Shown here: one piece after another, positions 47,601-58,119 of the stretch
Layout of the letters: every line of letters begins with the position of its first letter
How positions within the stretch are numbered: the first letter of the stretch is position 1
Assembly (NCBI GenBank): GCA_020746875.1
Contig: JAGTJL010000004.1
Location: forward strand, 496,001 to 560,000
Reading direction: 5' to 3'
Source of the DNA: Rhexocercosporidium sp. MPI-PUGE-AT-0058
Lineage: Eukaryota > Ascomycota > Leotiomycetes > Helotiales
DNA length: 64,000 nucleotides
Position numbers and translations under genes: made by a program
The notes under the pieces: model-generated
The model's input: the letters and a program-made list of their open reading frames with translations, nothing else
Database searches by the model: none
What the model was told of the DNA's origin: nothing

Positions 47601-49282
47601 TCCACTTTGCACGCACTTGGATTCATGCCCAGACTATGACATGGGACAACAGTGACCGAGGACTCTTACCATATCAGATCACAGCCGAGTGTAAGAGATT
47701 GCTGGCCTCACAGCAAGATCGATACCAGAGAAAGGACGTCTTTGGTAAACCCCTGAAATACGACGACGCGTCAGATTACGGTGTTGACGAGTACGAAAGT
47801 GCACGTGGCTTCCTTGCAACAATCACCGACTTCGTAGCTGGTCTCGCTCATGGCTTAGCAAAGGCACGGCAAGCGGCTGGAATGAATGAATTGGAGGATC
47901 CACCCGTAGCAGGCGACAAGCGCAAGAAGGCCGACTCCGATCCGATCCGGAAAGATCAAATGGACCGCACCCATAAGATTTCGCTCCGTACGTTGAGAAT
48001 GTTCATTTCACTTTGCTTGGACAAGTATGCGAAGGCACATGTGGAGCCTGGCCATGCTGTGGGAGCTGTTGGAGCACAGTCCATTGGAGAGCCAGGTACT
48101 CAAATGACCTTGAAAACTTTCCATTTTGCTGGTGTCGCTGGGATGAGTATCACTCAGGGTGTGCCCCGTATCAAGGAAATTATCAACGCATCCAAGGTCA
48201 TCAGTACGCCTGTCATAACCTGCCCGCTCGAGAACAAGTACAGATTCGAAGCCGCCCGTGTTGTCAAGGGTCGGATCGAGAAGACCTACATCTCGGACGT
48301 CCTTCGCTACGTCGAGGACATGTGGTCAACCAAAACCTCCGCCATCTGCCTCTGTATCAACATGGATTCTCTTAGCGATATGCAACTGGGAATCACGTTG
48401 AACGACATATGCAACTCGATTGTCTCGAACAAGAAATTGAAGATTCGTCATGGCGATATTAGTGTCACTGAAGATTGCTTGATCGTCAACGTCACAGCAG
48501 ACAGCGGTGGAAACATGGGAGCTCGCGGTGCTGCCAAGAAGGGTGCTCTTGATGAGGCATATTCGGACATCCTGCTTCGAGTCAACTACCTCAAGCGCGC
48601 GCTACCTGCGATTGCCATCTCCGGGTATCCTGATGCTACCCGAGCAATTATTCAAAAGACGCCTGTACCAGGAGAAAAAGACGTCAGTACACATATGGTT
48701 CTTGTAGAGGGCTATGGACTCCGAGCTTGTATGACCACGGAAGGGGTAATCGGTACCCAGACAACCTGCAACGGTGTCATGGAAGTCAAAGACGTTCTTG
48801 GCATCGAAGCTGCACGAACAACCATCGCAACCGAGATCGGTGCCGTCATGGGTGAAATGGGTATCGATCCTCGACACATGCAACTTCTCGCCGATGTCAT
48901 GACATACAAGGGCGAAGTTCTCGGCATCACTCGTTTTGGTCTTTCCAAGATGCGAGACAGTGTTCTGCAACTCGCCTCTTTCGAGAAGACGCCGGATCAC
49001 TTATTCGATGCTGCTGCTGGCATGAAATCCGATCTTATCGAGGGAGTCAGTGAGTGTATCATCATGGGACAGACTATGAGCGTTGGTACAGGCGCCTTCC
49101 AAGTCGTGCGGAAATTAGGTCTCACAGCCGAGCATACCAAGAAGAAGCCTACCATCTTCGAGGACGCATGGGCTGTAGACCAGGCTGAGCGCCAGAAGAT
49201 CCGCGCTGCGGAACTGGCTGAGCGGAAGAGAATGGCTGCTGAGAGAAAGGCGAATAACTTACCTGACGAAATGGAGTTTTGA
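44606..49282 (+). CDS. RPO31: RNA polymerase III largest subunit
   Basis: Five exons (44606-44669, 44721-44748, 44797-44908, 44967-45116, 45167-49282) give 1489 residues, normal for RPC160/Rpo31. It is the catalytic large subunit of Pol III, which makes tRNAs and 5S rRNA. Seen: the N-terminal clamp (KKFSSLKFGIQSNTQIVNQG), zinc-binding CDTCGEGLQNCNGHFGH, CRKVRICPYCDAVNG, KQGRFRGNLSGKRVDFSART, VHPGANQIVKKDSDHKISL, and the catalytic NADFDGDEMN with Mg-binding Asp510, Asp512 and Asp514. Later come the bridge helix/trigger loop region (HAVGAVGAQSIGEPGTQMTL, KTFHFAGVAGMSITQGVPRI) and a Lys/Arg/Glu-rich end. The first four exons are short (64, 28, 112 and 150 nt) and split the N-terminal clamp. The last acceptor is GTAAG|GACTGT, chosen because the nearer TTTAG would enter a stop. 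Confidence 0.96.
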
Positions 49283-49722
49283 GTTGGTCTGGTCTGGTCT
49301 GGTTTGATATGGACTACTTTGGGAGGAATTTCTAACTTCTAGGTGCATAGCCAAATTGATGGAGCGAGGGAGTTATGGGAATGACTTGATTGTATGGGAT
49401 CGAGAAAGGGCATACGAGGCGTTCATATTCCCCAATTGGGGAATTTGTGGCTGGTGTTGACTGGTTATTCAAGATTCAGAAATTTGCTGATTCGAGAAAG
49501 AATAAACTAGAGATAAGACAAAAGATTAATGATACACTGACTCTTTCCTCGTTCCGTCCAATTAGTGATATCCGATTCCCAAATCCCTTTTTACTTAAAA
49601 CTCTGTTGTTGTTCTCTCCAATTTACATTCTGGTATCCATAACTTCGTTACCGACGAAAGCATCCTACATAAATCATAACACTACTCGGTCCAATCTGTA
49701 CAACTCAGCCTTACGCAGCCCC
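49283..49722. other. Convergent 3' intergenic region
   Basis: 440 bp between RPO31 and the ceramidase gene. It starts with a short GGTCT tandem (about 49286-49302) and is AT-rich towards the right, as expected for 3' UTRs. Confidence 0.4.
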
Positions 49723-52142
49723 TCAAACCAAAACAAACTCCGCGCTAATCCCCTCAAACGCCGTAACCGCACCCCCGACCGCCTTCGAATCCCCAAAATA
49801 CCTAACCCTATACCGGCCCTGCTCAGCCCAGTCCTCCGTCTCCCAGACAATCTCCACCTCACTCGTGCCCAAGACACCACTCGTGCGCTTCCAGTTAAAA
49901 ATCAAGCTCCAATCACTGTCATCTCTTACCCTGACCCATCGATTGGTGTCTGTATCGACCTTCTCGATCGCCGCGTAGGTCTGTTCTAATCGCAGGGAGT
50001 TCCGGGGATTAGCTCCTACGAATGTAGCGGATACGATGTCTCCGATTGAGTAGGCGGGTCGGACGTCTGTTTTGACGTCGCCGAAATTCTTGAAGATAGG
50101 TTTGCCGTCGTAGACGACGCCGGTGATGAAGGAGAGGGAGCGGTTGACGTTGTTTGGTGGGGAAGGGCCAGGGAGGGGGCGTGTGGTGGAGGAGGAGCTA
50201 AGGAATGGGAGGTAGCTAAGTGTGAGGTTGATGTAGGCGTTTAGTGTATATGGGCCGTAGAGGGTGGATGCGCCTTCGTAGCGCTGGATACTGTATTCTT
50301 CTGTTGTGGTGATGTAGTGCGTGTAGCTGTTTGCTGGCCCGCCAAGGACGACAATTGGCTCGACGGATGATGACCCAGATAGGGCGAGGGAGGAGGCCGA
50401 GTCGTGAATGGCTTCTTTCCAGCGTCGGCCGGCCATCGTAGTGGCTTCTCCTGGGCTGACGATTATTACTAGTTGTCCTACTCGTAGGACTTGGACGTCG
50501 ACTATGTTGGGTGTCCAGAGGTATGGAGAGCTGATTTCTCCTACGTCGAGAAGAATAGGTTTGGGATAGTGGCATCGCTTTTGCGCTTTGGTGGGCTCTT
50601 TTATGAAGCCAGATACCACTCTCCATACAGGCGAGGCATTTGGGGCCCCGGGGTCATTCTGAGTGAAGTCAAAAGCGCCAGGTCCATCTGATGTACCCGC
50701 AGCAAAAGAGTATCCCAGAGCTGCTGGGCAAGTATGGACAGAGCTTCCGTTGGCTAGAGGGAATGTGAAATTCATCATATCCTGGAAAGTGTGGAAGGAC
50801 TTGACGGAAGAACCTGTGATGGGCGTTCCCTTCGTATCGAGGTTGTCGTACAAGGCACGCGCAGGCTCGAACTGTCTCTTGCCGACCTCATAGCAAGATG
50901 AGGCTCCATTATCCTTCACTCGGAAGAATGGTCCACGAGCATGGCAGAACTGACTCTTACCATTACTGCAAGTGCTGTTTCTGAAGCTACACTCTGCACC
51001 AGACCCATCTTCACACCAAGCTCCAAGAACATTAGGGCTAGTGTCTCCGACGTTTGCCTGCGAGAACCCAGCAACGAATCCTTCTGCGACATTGTCATCA
51101 GCAGAGAAGCTCTTCTCGAACAAATCGGCCGCAACTCCTTTGTTGTCTCCAGATATCAGGGTATTATTGCCCAGCATGGAGGTCCCATGTGTAGGGAACC
51201 AAGTGAGCACACCCGTATTCTTGCCATCAGAAGCACGCTGAAACTTGAGAAGAGTCAAAGTCTTCTCAACGGAGCCATCGTCTTCAGAACTCTCATTATA
51301 CCTCGCTCTCTCCTCCTCCGGATTTGCCAAGTAAGCGTAAAGACTCCTGTTGATATTGGCACCAAACACTTTCGTAGACCCAACAGTCAAGTAACCCGGC
51401 TGCAAACTCGTATGAGCTCTCTGAATTGAAAGGATAGCACCATCCACAATAGCTCTATAACTCTGCTTGTCAAATCCCTTGCTAGTGATTTGAGGCAGTA
51501 AGTAATTCAGCCAAGCTCCCGGCCCAGAGTGCGAATGCGTGCCAGTAACAGCAACGTTGTGTTGTCCATATACCGCAAAGTCCGAGCCTAGTTTTGACAG
51601 TCCTTCTAGAATACCATATCTGACTGCCGTATCTCCAGATTGTGTATCCATAACTAGGTAGACGAAGCGGTCTTCGGGATGCTTAACATCTCCGACGATG
51701 AAAGCTCGAGAGTAGAGACGTTGACGAAGCCCGGATCCAACTTGCTTTGTGTCCGCATAACCCATCATATTGATCTCAACTACAGGACTAAACATATATT
51801 AGTACTTTCAAGCTCGTACCGGTACACAAAATTAGGTACATACCCAGTAATATCCGCCTTTCCCACACCCAGTAAATACTGACTCCCCTTACCCTTCTCG
51901 CTCTCACCACTCCCAGATTGACCCCAATCCAACCTCCAGGAGCGCCCAGTATCCCTCCAATGGCCACAAAAATGCACGAATATCGTCCATCCCAGCGACA
52001 TAGCCAAAACGAGGCTCGCGATATTTGCCCATGCTCTCCTCTGTCTATGCCACCTCGAGGGCGACAGCTCTCGTTGCTCCTCCTCTTGCCACTTCGAATC
52101 TGCCTCGGAAGGGCCGGCCTTCGACTCTAGAAGTGGTTCCAT
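49723..52142 (-). CDS. Neutral ceramidase, membrane-anchored
   Basis: Two exons (52142-51844, 51787-49723) give 787 residues. Neutral ceramidases hydrolyse the amide bond of ceramide to sphingosine and fatty acid. The N terminus is cytosol-like and charged (MEPLLESKAGPSEADSKWQE), followed by a hydrophobic helix (IASLVLAMSLGWTIFVHFCG, about 41-60) with no obvious cleavage site, suggesting a type II membrane protein. The catalytic domain begins LLGVGKADITG-PVVEINMMG at the splice site and has the zinc-binding VTGTHSHSGPGAWLNYLLPQ (about 180-199), FPTHGTSM with His300, and the nucleophile motif NVGDTSPNV (Ser350). Several N-glycosylation sequons (NRS, NNT, NFT, NGS, NLT) fit a lumenal or extracellular catalytic part. 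The C terminus is the beta-rich domain of the family. Confidence 0.95.
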
Positions 52143-52670
52143 GATTGTATGGTTATGCGAGATTTAGTTCGTGGTTGGAGTGACGGAATCCCTCTCGCAG
52201 AGGGTCGTGAGGTGCACAGTCATGGTCTTGCTTGTGTTGTGAGCTTGATCTAGATTCTAGATAGCTTGGTGGGGTATGGTTGGTGGCTTCCCCGAGGCAA
52301 GGCAAGCTTTCATTGCAGCCTCGAGCGCAAGGCGACGAACGACTTGTAAAGTTCCTCTGAATAAGGTAATTTCATTCATAACTTTCAAATTTCTACATTG
52401 CATCTGGTGCCTTTTTGCTTTTTCAATGTCATAAATTTCACTTTCGACATTTAAATCATCCCATTGTACCCAAAGTCAAGGAGAGAGCCAACACGCCAAG
52501 CCATCCAGCCTTGCGAAAATTATCCATCTCCCCACATCAACCACAAGCGCAATTCGATATTGACTTTCCCTTCCACTCCAACATCCCCCATCGCATCCTC
52601 TCCACCACACCCAAACCCTGACTCTCCACCGAAACCCCAATTACACACATCACCTACGCAAACCGCCAAA
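52143..52670. other. Divergent promoter region
   Basis: 528 bp between the ceramidase (minus) and CWF7 (plus) starts. The CWF7 leader (52440-52670) is C-rich and its frame is open upstream but has no better start. Confidence 0.4.
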
Positions 52671-53317
52671 ATGCCACTCACAAACGCAATCCACGAATCC
52701 CTCCCTTACATAGACAACGAACCCAGCGCCTCAGAACGCGCCGCAGCACTAGCACTCATCCTCGCCGAAGCAGATACAAGCTCAGAAGACATAACAACAC
52801 ACCCCTCCCTCCCGGCGCTACCACCTCAATCATTCACCCCCCTCATGACCAGCGAGCTCGCACGCATCGAGTCCAAGCAGCCCATAACCGGAATAAGCAC
52901 CGCTCACTACGAATCCCAAGAACCCCCCACCACATCCCCCGACTCGGACGAAAAGTCACCAGAGACCCTCCAGAAATGGCGCGCCGCGCTCCAAAACGCA
53001 TACACATCACAATCCCACCTCTCTACCCGCGTAACGAACCTTCACCTCCTCGAGAAGTACGGCAAGAACGCCTGGCTAGAGGGCAATCGGCAGCTGGAGG
53101 ATGTGTTGAGGGGGTTGGAGAGGGAGTTGGAGAGTAGGAAGGGGGAGATCGATGGGGTTGTTATTGAGAGGAAGAGGATGCAGGAGGAGGTGGGAGGGGA
53201 GATTAGGGGGTTGGAAGAGGGGTGGAGGAGGGGGTAGGGAGGGTGCTGGAGACGGAGGTTGCGGCTGAGGGGGTGAGGAGGGAGATCTTGGAGAGGAGGA
53301 GGGGGGGCGCTGCCTGA
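52671..53317 (+). CDS. CWF7: Splicing factor Cwf7/SPF27 (BCAS2), frame broken near the 3' end
   Basis: Member of the Prp19/NTC complex needed for spliceosome activation. The start at 52671 gives MPLTNAIHESLPYIDNEPSA, with the typical LPYID motif, then SERAAALALILAEADTSSED and a long coiled coil (QLEDVLRGLERELESRKGEI, RKRMQEEVGGEIRGLEEGWR). As written, the frame stops at 53235-53237 after WRRG (188 residues). One frame over, immediately after the five-G run 53230-53234, the sequence continues with VGRVLETEVAAEGVRREILE and RRRGGAA to a TGA at 53315-53317. This looks like the natural end of the helix and matches what I recall of fungal Cwf7 C termini. No intron with usable sites bridges the two frames. 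A missing G in the run, real or from assembly, is the simplest explanation. Confidence 0.85.
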
Positions 53318-53715
53318 GTAGGTAAGTGGGGTTGGGCGTGATGGGGATAGAGGGAGGTGGACGACTTTCATAGAGAGAGGTTGTATTATGAAGATGGTAC
53401 TTTGCAAGATTTGCATGGTTTGGCGTTTTCAGGAGTCCGAAAAGCTGCCTCGAGGCATTGGAGGCTTGCAATAGACATCAGTGGAGTCTCATCAAGAATG
53501 AAATGTATAGTACACAAGCAAAAAATCCATTGAAGATAATCATGTGAATGAATTTTGAGTATATTGGTCATTGAAAGAATCATGGCTCTCTGCATCAAAG
53601 GTATCCGAGCCACCGAAGCCAGTTGTATTTCGTAACAAAAACGAACGTAACCATTCTAACGCCTGCCAATCATGAAAGCTGAACCGCGAAAACCCCCTTG
53701 AAAACTGTGCTGTCG
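53318..53715. other. Convergent 3' intergenic region
   Basis: About 400 bp between CWF7 and the PKA regulatory subunit gene. Nothing beyond expected 3' UTRs. Confidence 0.4.
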
Positions 53716-55168
53716 TTAACCTTGGTGAAGAGGATCAACCCCTTCAACCCCTTCATCATATGTAGTTCGTCTCATAATGCTCTCAACGGGCCCAAGCAAT
53801 CTCTGGAAACCATCTTTTCCAAGTGTGGCAACTTTGACTTCCGTTTTGCTGACAACACTAGCAGCTCTTGGGGCATCATTCAGTAGAGCAAGCTCTCCGA
53901 AGTAATCGCCTTTCTTATAGGACTTGACGGGATTCTGTACACCGCTCTTGAAAGCTTCGGCCTCGCCACTTTCCAAGAGGTAGAACGCTTCACCGGCATC
54001 GCCTTCTTTGATGATTGTAGTGCCAGCTGGAAACTTTTGGGTCTCCAAAGCATCTGCAATTTTCGACCTCTCATACTTGGTTAGAGTTGAGAGGATAGGA
54101 ACCTCCTCGAGGAAGCTCTCGTACAGTCGACGGCGTTGAAAGGTCGAGTCCATCAAGATCCGGCGGAATGTGATGCGGTCGAGAGCCCATAGAGTGCATC
54201 CCGCCTCGGTGGAGATGACTGTAGCAGCTCTTGGGGATCCGTACATAAGAGCCAACTCTCCGAATGATCCACCGGACTTGATAGATGCTACTTGCTTGCC
54301 GAGACCGTCCGGGCCTGACTGCAATGCACCGCTGGGGTTAACGTAGACATCAAAAGATCCTTTCTCGACCACGTAGAAGAAATCTCCTTGATCACCTTGT
54401 GTAATGACCTATAAGCATGTTAGCATCAGGGATTCGATTGGCATACAGAAACTGTAATTGGTACGGTAGAAGCCTTGGCGAATAGGAAATGAATAGCGGA
54501 AGCTTTACCTTGATACCCTTTGCAGGAATTGGTTTTTCTACCAAAGCACCGAGTACCTGGGCGCTCTGCTCATCGTCAAGATGGCTGAATAGGAAGTTTT
54601 GTGAGATAGACTTCTTCAACCTTGACAGCTGATCTTCAGTCTTTTGATGGAAAGGAGGCGTCCAATTATCATTCGAAGAAGCCGTGGGATTGAGTGATTC
54701 AGCAGAGACCGAGGTTCGCCTTCCCATGCCATAGTGTGCTGGGAATCCCTCCGCGCTGGTGGGCTTGAAAGAGGATGGAGGTCCCTCTCCTGCAGCATCA
54801 CCTCCAAAAGGAGATCCAAACGCTGTACCTTGACCGAAGCCAAAGGTTGCATTTGTTGGCGATGTGATTGTGTCATTTTCATCCTCCTCTATGACCTTGG
54901 AAATCGAGCCAGAGCTCACTTGGTCTTTCCCCGCACCCCCACCATCACCACCAAAGGGGTTGACATTTGTACCGAGACGGCCCGGGAATGTGCTTCCAGA
55001 CATTTCGCGGTCTTTGGGTGTATCTGACAAAAGGAATTGAGCACGCTCAAGCTCAAGACGCCGAGCAAAGTAATTGGCGCAGAATTGGACGATGTCGGTA
55101 GGGTTTGTCTTGAGGACCTCTTGGTTGAGGCTGTCGATCTCTTGGAGGTATGAGTCTGGTAAGGACAT
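53716..55168 (-). CDS. BCY1: cAMP-dependent protein kinase regulatory subunit
   Basis: Two exons (55168-54509, 54408-53716) give 450 residues. The protein binds and inhibits the PKA catalytic subunit until cAMP is bound. The N-terminal dimerisation/docking helix is SYLQEIDSLNQEVLKTNPTD followed by IVQFCANYFARRLELERAQF. The linker has the inhibitor segment GRRTSVSAES (RRTS at 150-153) with a phosphorylatable Ser, as in type II subunits. Two cyclic-nucleotide domains follow, each with its phosphate-binding cassette: FGELALMYGSPRAATV (269 onwards) and FGELALLNDAPRAASV (390 onwards). The intron sits at the start of the first cAMP domain (AKGIK-VITQGDQGD). An upstream in-frame ATG at 55213 would add 15 residues; the start MSLPDSYLQE is preferred because it begins the docking helix. 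Confidence 0.97.
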
Positions 55169-56094
55169 TCGACAGTATCTAGTGTGCAATGCCAAGGGGC
55201 AATGCCTTTTCAAAGACTTCGAGGACTTTGTTTATCTGCTGTATGGGTGTGTGGGGATATTGATGAGCTGTGTATCGTCGTCGAATGGAGCACTTTAACA
55301 GTCAGGTTGCTGCGGTCTAAAGACGAACAAATGATTAGCTTGTGTTGAGATGATGAAAGTGAGGAAGAGAACATCGAGTATTTACTCACAGTAGTGAGAC
55401 GTACGGAGAGGGGTTCAGCACTTTAGGACGGAAGTGTTGATTGAACAGGAGTCTGCAGCCGGGTGGCAGAGGATCAGCATTGCTGGCACATACGAGGGCA
55501 TATATTGACAAAGAAGGGGAACTCACGGAATTGGGACAGCAGTATACAGTTGATAAGAGGAATCTGGGGACGGCGCTGATAGATAGATTGGAGTTGGCAG
55601 GAGGCAAGACAAGGCAGGGCAGAGCAGAGCAGGGCAGGCAGTTTAGGAGCGAGCCAGCGAAGGTGAGGGTGAGGTCTCGCTTCAAGGAGGGAGGGGAGGG
55701 GCAACCAGGTGCACTGCACTCCGGAGCTGCGAAAGCACGGACGATCTGATATCAATATGATTGGACGAGGTAGCTTCGATGGGGTTTCTGGAAGACGTCT
55801 AGAAAACTTACGAGGTATGTCAGTCACAAAGTCTTCGGCAGTGTACAGAGCTGCTTTGGCGAGAGGCCAGGCAAGGGTGGGTGGTAGACACAGAGAGGCC
55901 GAGAGGCCAAAACATTGGCAGTGGCGGCAGTGTTACATACAATGCAACTCGTATGCAACAGTGTTGTGCAGGACAGGAGCTAGGGAGAAGAGTAACTATC
56001 CGAGACTGACTGACCTGAAGTTTTGCGAAGAGTCGAGTTGCGGCCGACCGAGGATTGTTCCGTATCCAGGAGGCCCAGTATGCCTAGGTACGTC

Positions 56095-56140
56095 TAAGGG
56101 TTTCTGGGCAAAGTCCTGGAAAGTACTCAGCACTTTCACT
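56095..56140 (+). repeat. Degenerate repeat, copy A
   Basis: Core AAGTCCTGGAAAGTACT followed by CAGCACTTTC. Aligns by eye with copies B, C and D, with small indels. Confidence 0.45.
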
Positions 56141-56511
56141 ACATAAGGAAGAGCAGAGAGGCGCGAGAAGCGAGGAGGCGCATGCCTAAGTGGCGTGATG
56201 ACTAGATGAGTAGCATATTGCTCATCGGGCTCGAAGCAATTGCATTGGAGGGATGGATGTCTTTGGCGGGGTAAGGTAGGATGGGATGGATGGTGTTCAG
56301 AACTAAAGAAGACGATCGGATTGAATGGCAGGCTTGTGAGTTCTGGCAAGCGGCCTTGAGATATACTCTATTTGGACAAAGACTTAGGACTTTTCAGCGT
56401 TTGTTTCGCTCCTGGAGCGTTCCCGAATCAACTGATGCTCTGATCCGCAATGTCTCTGCCAACGTTAGACAAGTTCATCTCGCAAGCGACTTGTCATATC
56501 GCGGCACTGGT

Positions 56512-56680
56512 CGCTGGTGGCAGTCGATGGAAGGTATTCTGGAGATGGATGTAAGATGGTCTAGTTGACGATCTGCATCGTTGAGAGTAGCTGTCTGTAT
56601 CTAGGGGCGCAAGGATGACTATTACATAGTATGAAGAGCCTCTTGGGAAAGTTCTGAAAAGTACACTGCACATTCCATCG
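56512..56680 (+). repeat. Imperfect duplicated segment, unit 1 (includes copy B)
   Basis: Starts GCTGGTGGCAGTCGATGGAA, then GGTATTCTGGAGATGGATGT and GATGGTCTAGTTGACGAT, and ends in repeat copy B (56634-56676: AAAGTTCTGAAAAGTACACT). The same order of blocks recurs from about 56775. Confidence 0.45.
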
Positions 56681-56774
56681 ACCTTTAAAGAGTAAAGGAT
56701 TCAGCAGGCTCTTGCTGCAAGGTTGGAGTGAGAATCGGAACCTCGGATCTCTGCACCCCATCATATTTACATCG

Positions 56775-56990
56775 CTGGTCGCTGGTAGTCGTCAATAGAA
56801 GGTACTCTTGAGATGCAATGTGAGATGCTCCAATTGACTATTCACATACTAGATACCTACGTTAGTTTCCCTGGAGTCCGACAGAATATTAAGGGTTTCC
56901 GGCAAAGTACTGAAAGGCACACAGCACTTTCAATTGTCTTTCAAGGCGTGGAGGATCCAAAACAGACCCTGAATGCACTATACGATGTGT
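56775..56990 (+). repeat. Imperfect duplicated segment, unit 2 (includes copy C)
   Basis: Blocks GCTGGTAGTCGTCAATAGAA, GGTACTCTTGAGATGCAATG and GATGCTCCAATTGACTAT parallel unit 1, followed by repeat copy C at 56891-56936 (GGCAAAGTACTGAAAGGCAC, ACAGCACTTTCAATTG) and a tail with CTGAATGCACTATACGA that resembles the tail of copy D. Confidence 0.45.
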
Positions 56991-58119
56991 CATCTGACCC
57001 TACCAGGGTCTGGCGCTCTGTCACATATAATTCACTACTCGTAGAGCTAATACAGCCATCTCGTCGGGATAGCGCGAGGATGCATCGGAGTGTTTTGCAA
57101 GGGGAGATTGGCGTTCTACTGGTGCGTGGAATAGAGCTTTAGGCCTGTTGATGCCGAGATAGCTCTAGACTTTTGGTGCAATGATTGATTGTTGAAGCAA
57201 AGGATGAAACATACAGTCGGTACTGAAGAAAGGAATGACGCACTTGGTTGTCTTTCTTCCCCAGGTAGTGTCTTAGATATACTTTGTAATAATGAAAGCC
57301 CTGATATCATAATCATATGAATTATCCTTGTCTGACAAGGACTTCAGAGCTTCTCTTGGTTGTAGTGGGGTAATATGACGCACACACCTTGCCTTGAGTG
57401 TTCGTAAACGTGATGCCCAGGGATTTCTAGTTCTGCCCGCACTCTGCGATCGATGTTGATTGTGGCGTAACGGGCTTGCCCAAGCAAAGCAGAGAACCTC
57501 CGGAACTGTGTAGACATGAATGAGAATCTTTCGCGCTTGGAAGAACTTAGGAGCTCTAGACACAGAAGACAGAAGACAGACGGGACAGGGAAGCTCATGA
57601 AGCTCTAGAGCTGGAGCCTTTTTCCTTTGGCTGTCAGCTATTGCTTTTAGCGCCATCCTCCTCTTAGGCCGCGCCTTGGTCGGTCGTCAAGGCTGCACTG
57701 CACGGCACCCCGTTCAGTCACCACACTTCGACGAACGAATCCCCAACTTCAATTTATCCTCCTCATCAATTATCGCCTCATAGATTCACTCTTTCCGCAA
57801 TCGCAATCGCAATCGCAGTCATTGTCATCGCCACCTGGTCTAAATTGTCCTTTGTCACCGATCCCCAGCTTTCTCTGCATTGTGCTACTTTGCCGCGCAA
57901 CTTGGAGTCTGACGGAATACCCTGCGCAAAAGAGATTGCCTTCCGATAGTCACCCTCCCCTCCCCAACCTCCGAACACTTCTCAACGCCGACATCAATCA
58001 ATCAATCTACAGAAGCAAAGAAACTGCCTTAATCACCAACATACCATCTACAGAGTCACCGATCCCTACCTATCGTCTACCTCTATATCTCCTGTCGCTC
58101 ACAATCCCCATATCGCATC

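Larger units (their letters stand above)
55169..58119. other. Gene-poor region with degenerate repeats
   Basis: 2.95 kb without a gene I can support. The left 300 bp should be the PKA regulatory subunit leader and promoter, and the right 350 bp the promoter of the CBM48 gene. Purine-rich simple sequence (AGGGCAGAGCAGAGCAGGGC) occurs around 55615-55640. Between 56090 and 57000 there are three copies of a degenerate repeat (separate entries) and an imperfect duplication of a longer segment. Open frames here (for example 56281-56568 and 56813-57142, plus strand) overlap the repeats and have no known domain. Confidence 0.5.

Noticed and set aside
53042..53471. Pro/Ser-rich minus-strand frames of 124-131 codons opposite CWF7
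   Set aside because: Antisense shadows of a Glu/Gly/Arg-rich coding region; composition explains the open frames.
56281..57142. Two plus-strand frames (95 and 109 codons) in the repeat region
   Set aside because: They overlap the degenerate repeats, share no domain and have no splice link. They may be relics, but nothing identifies a source gene.
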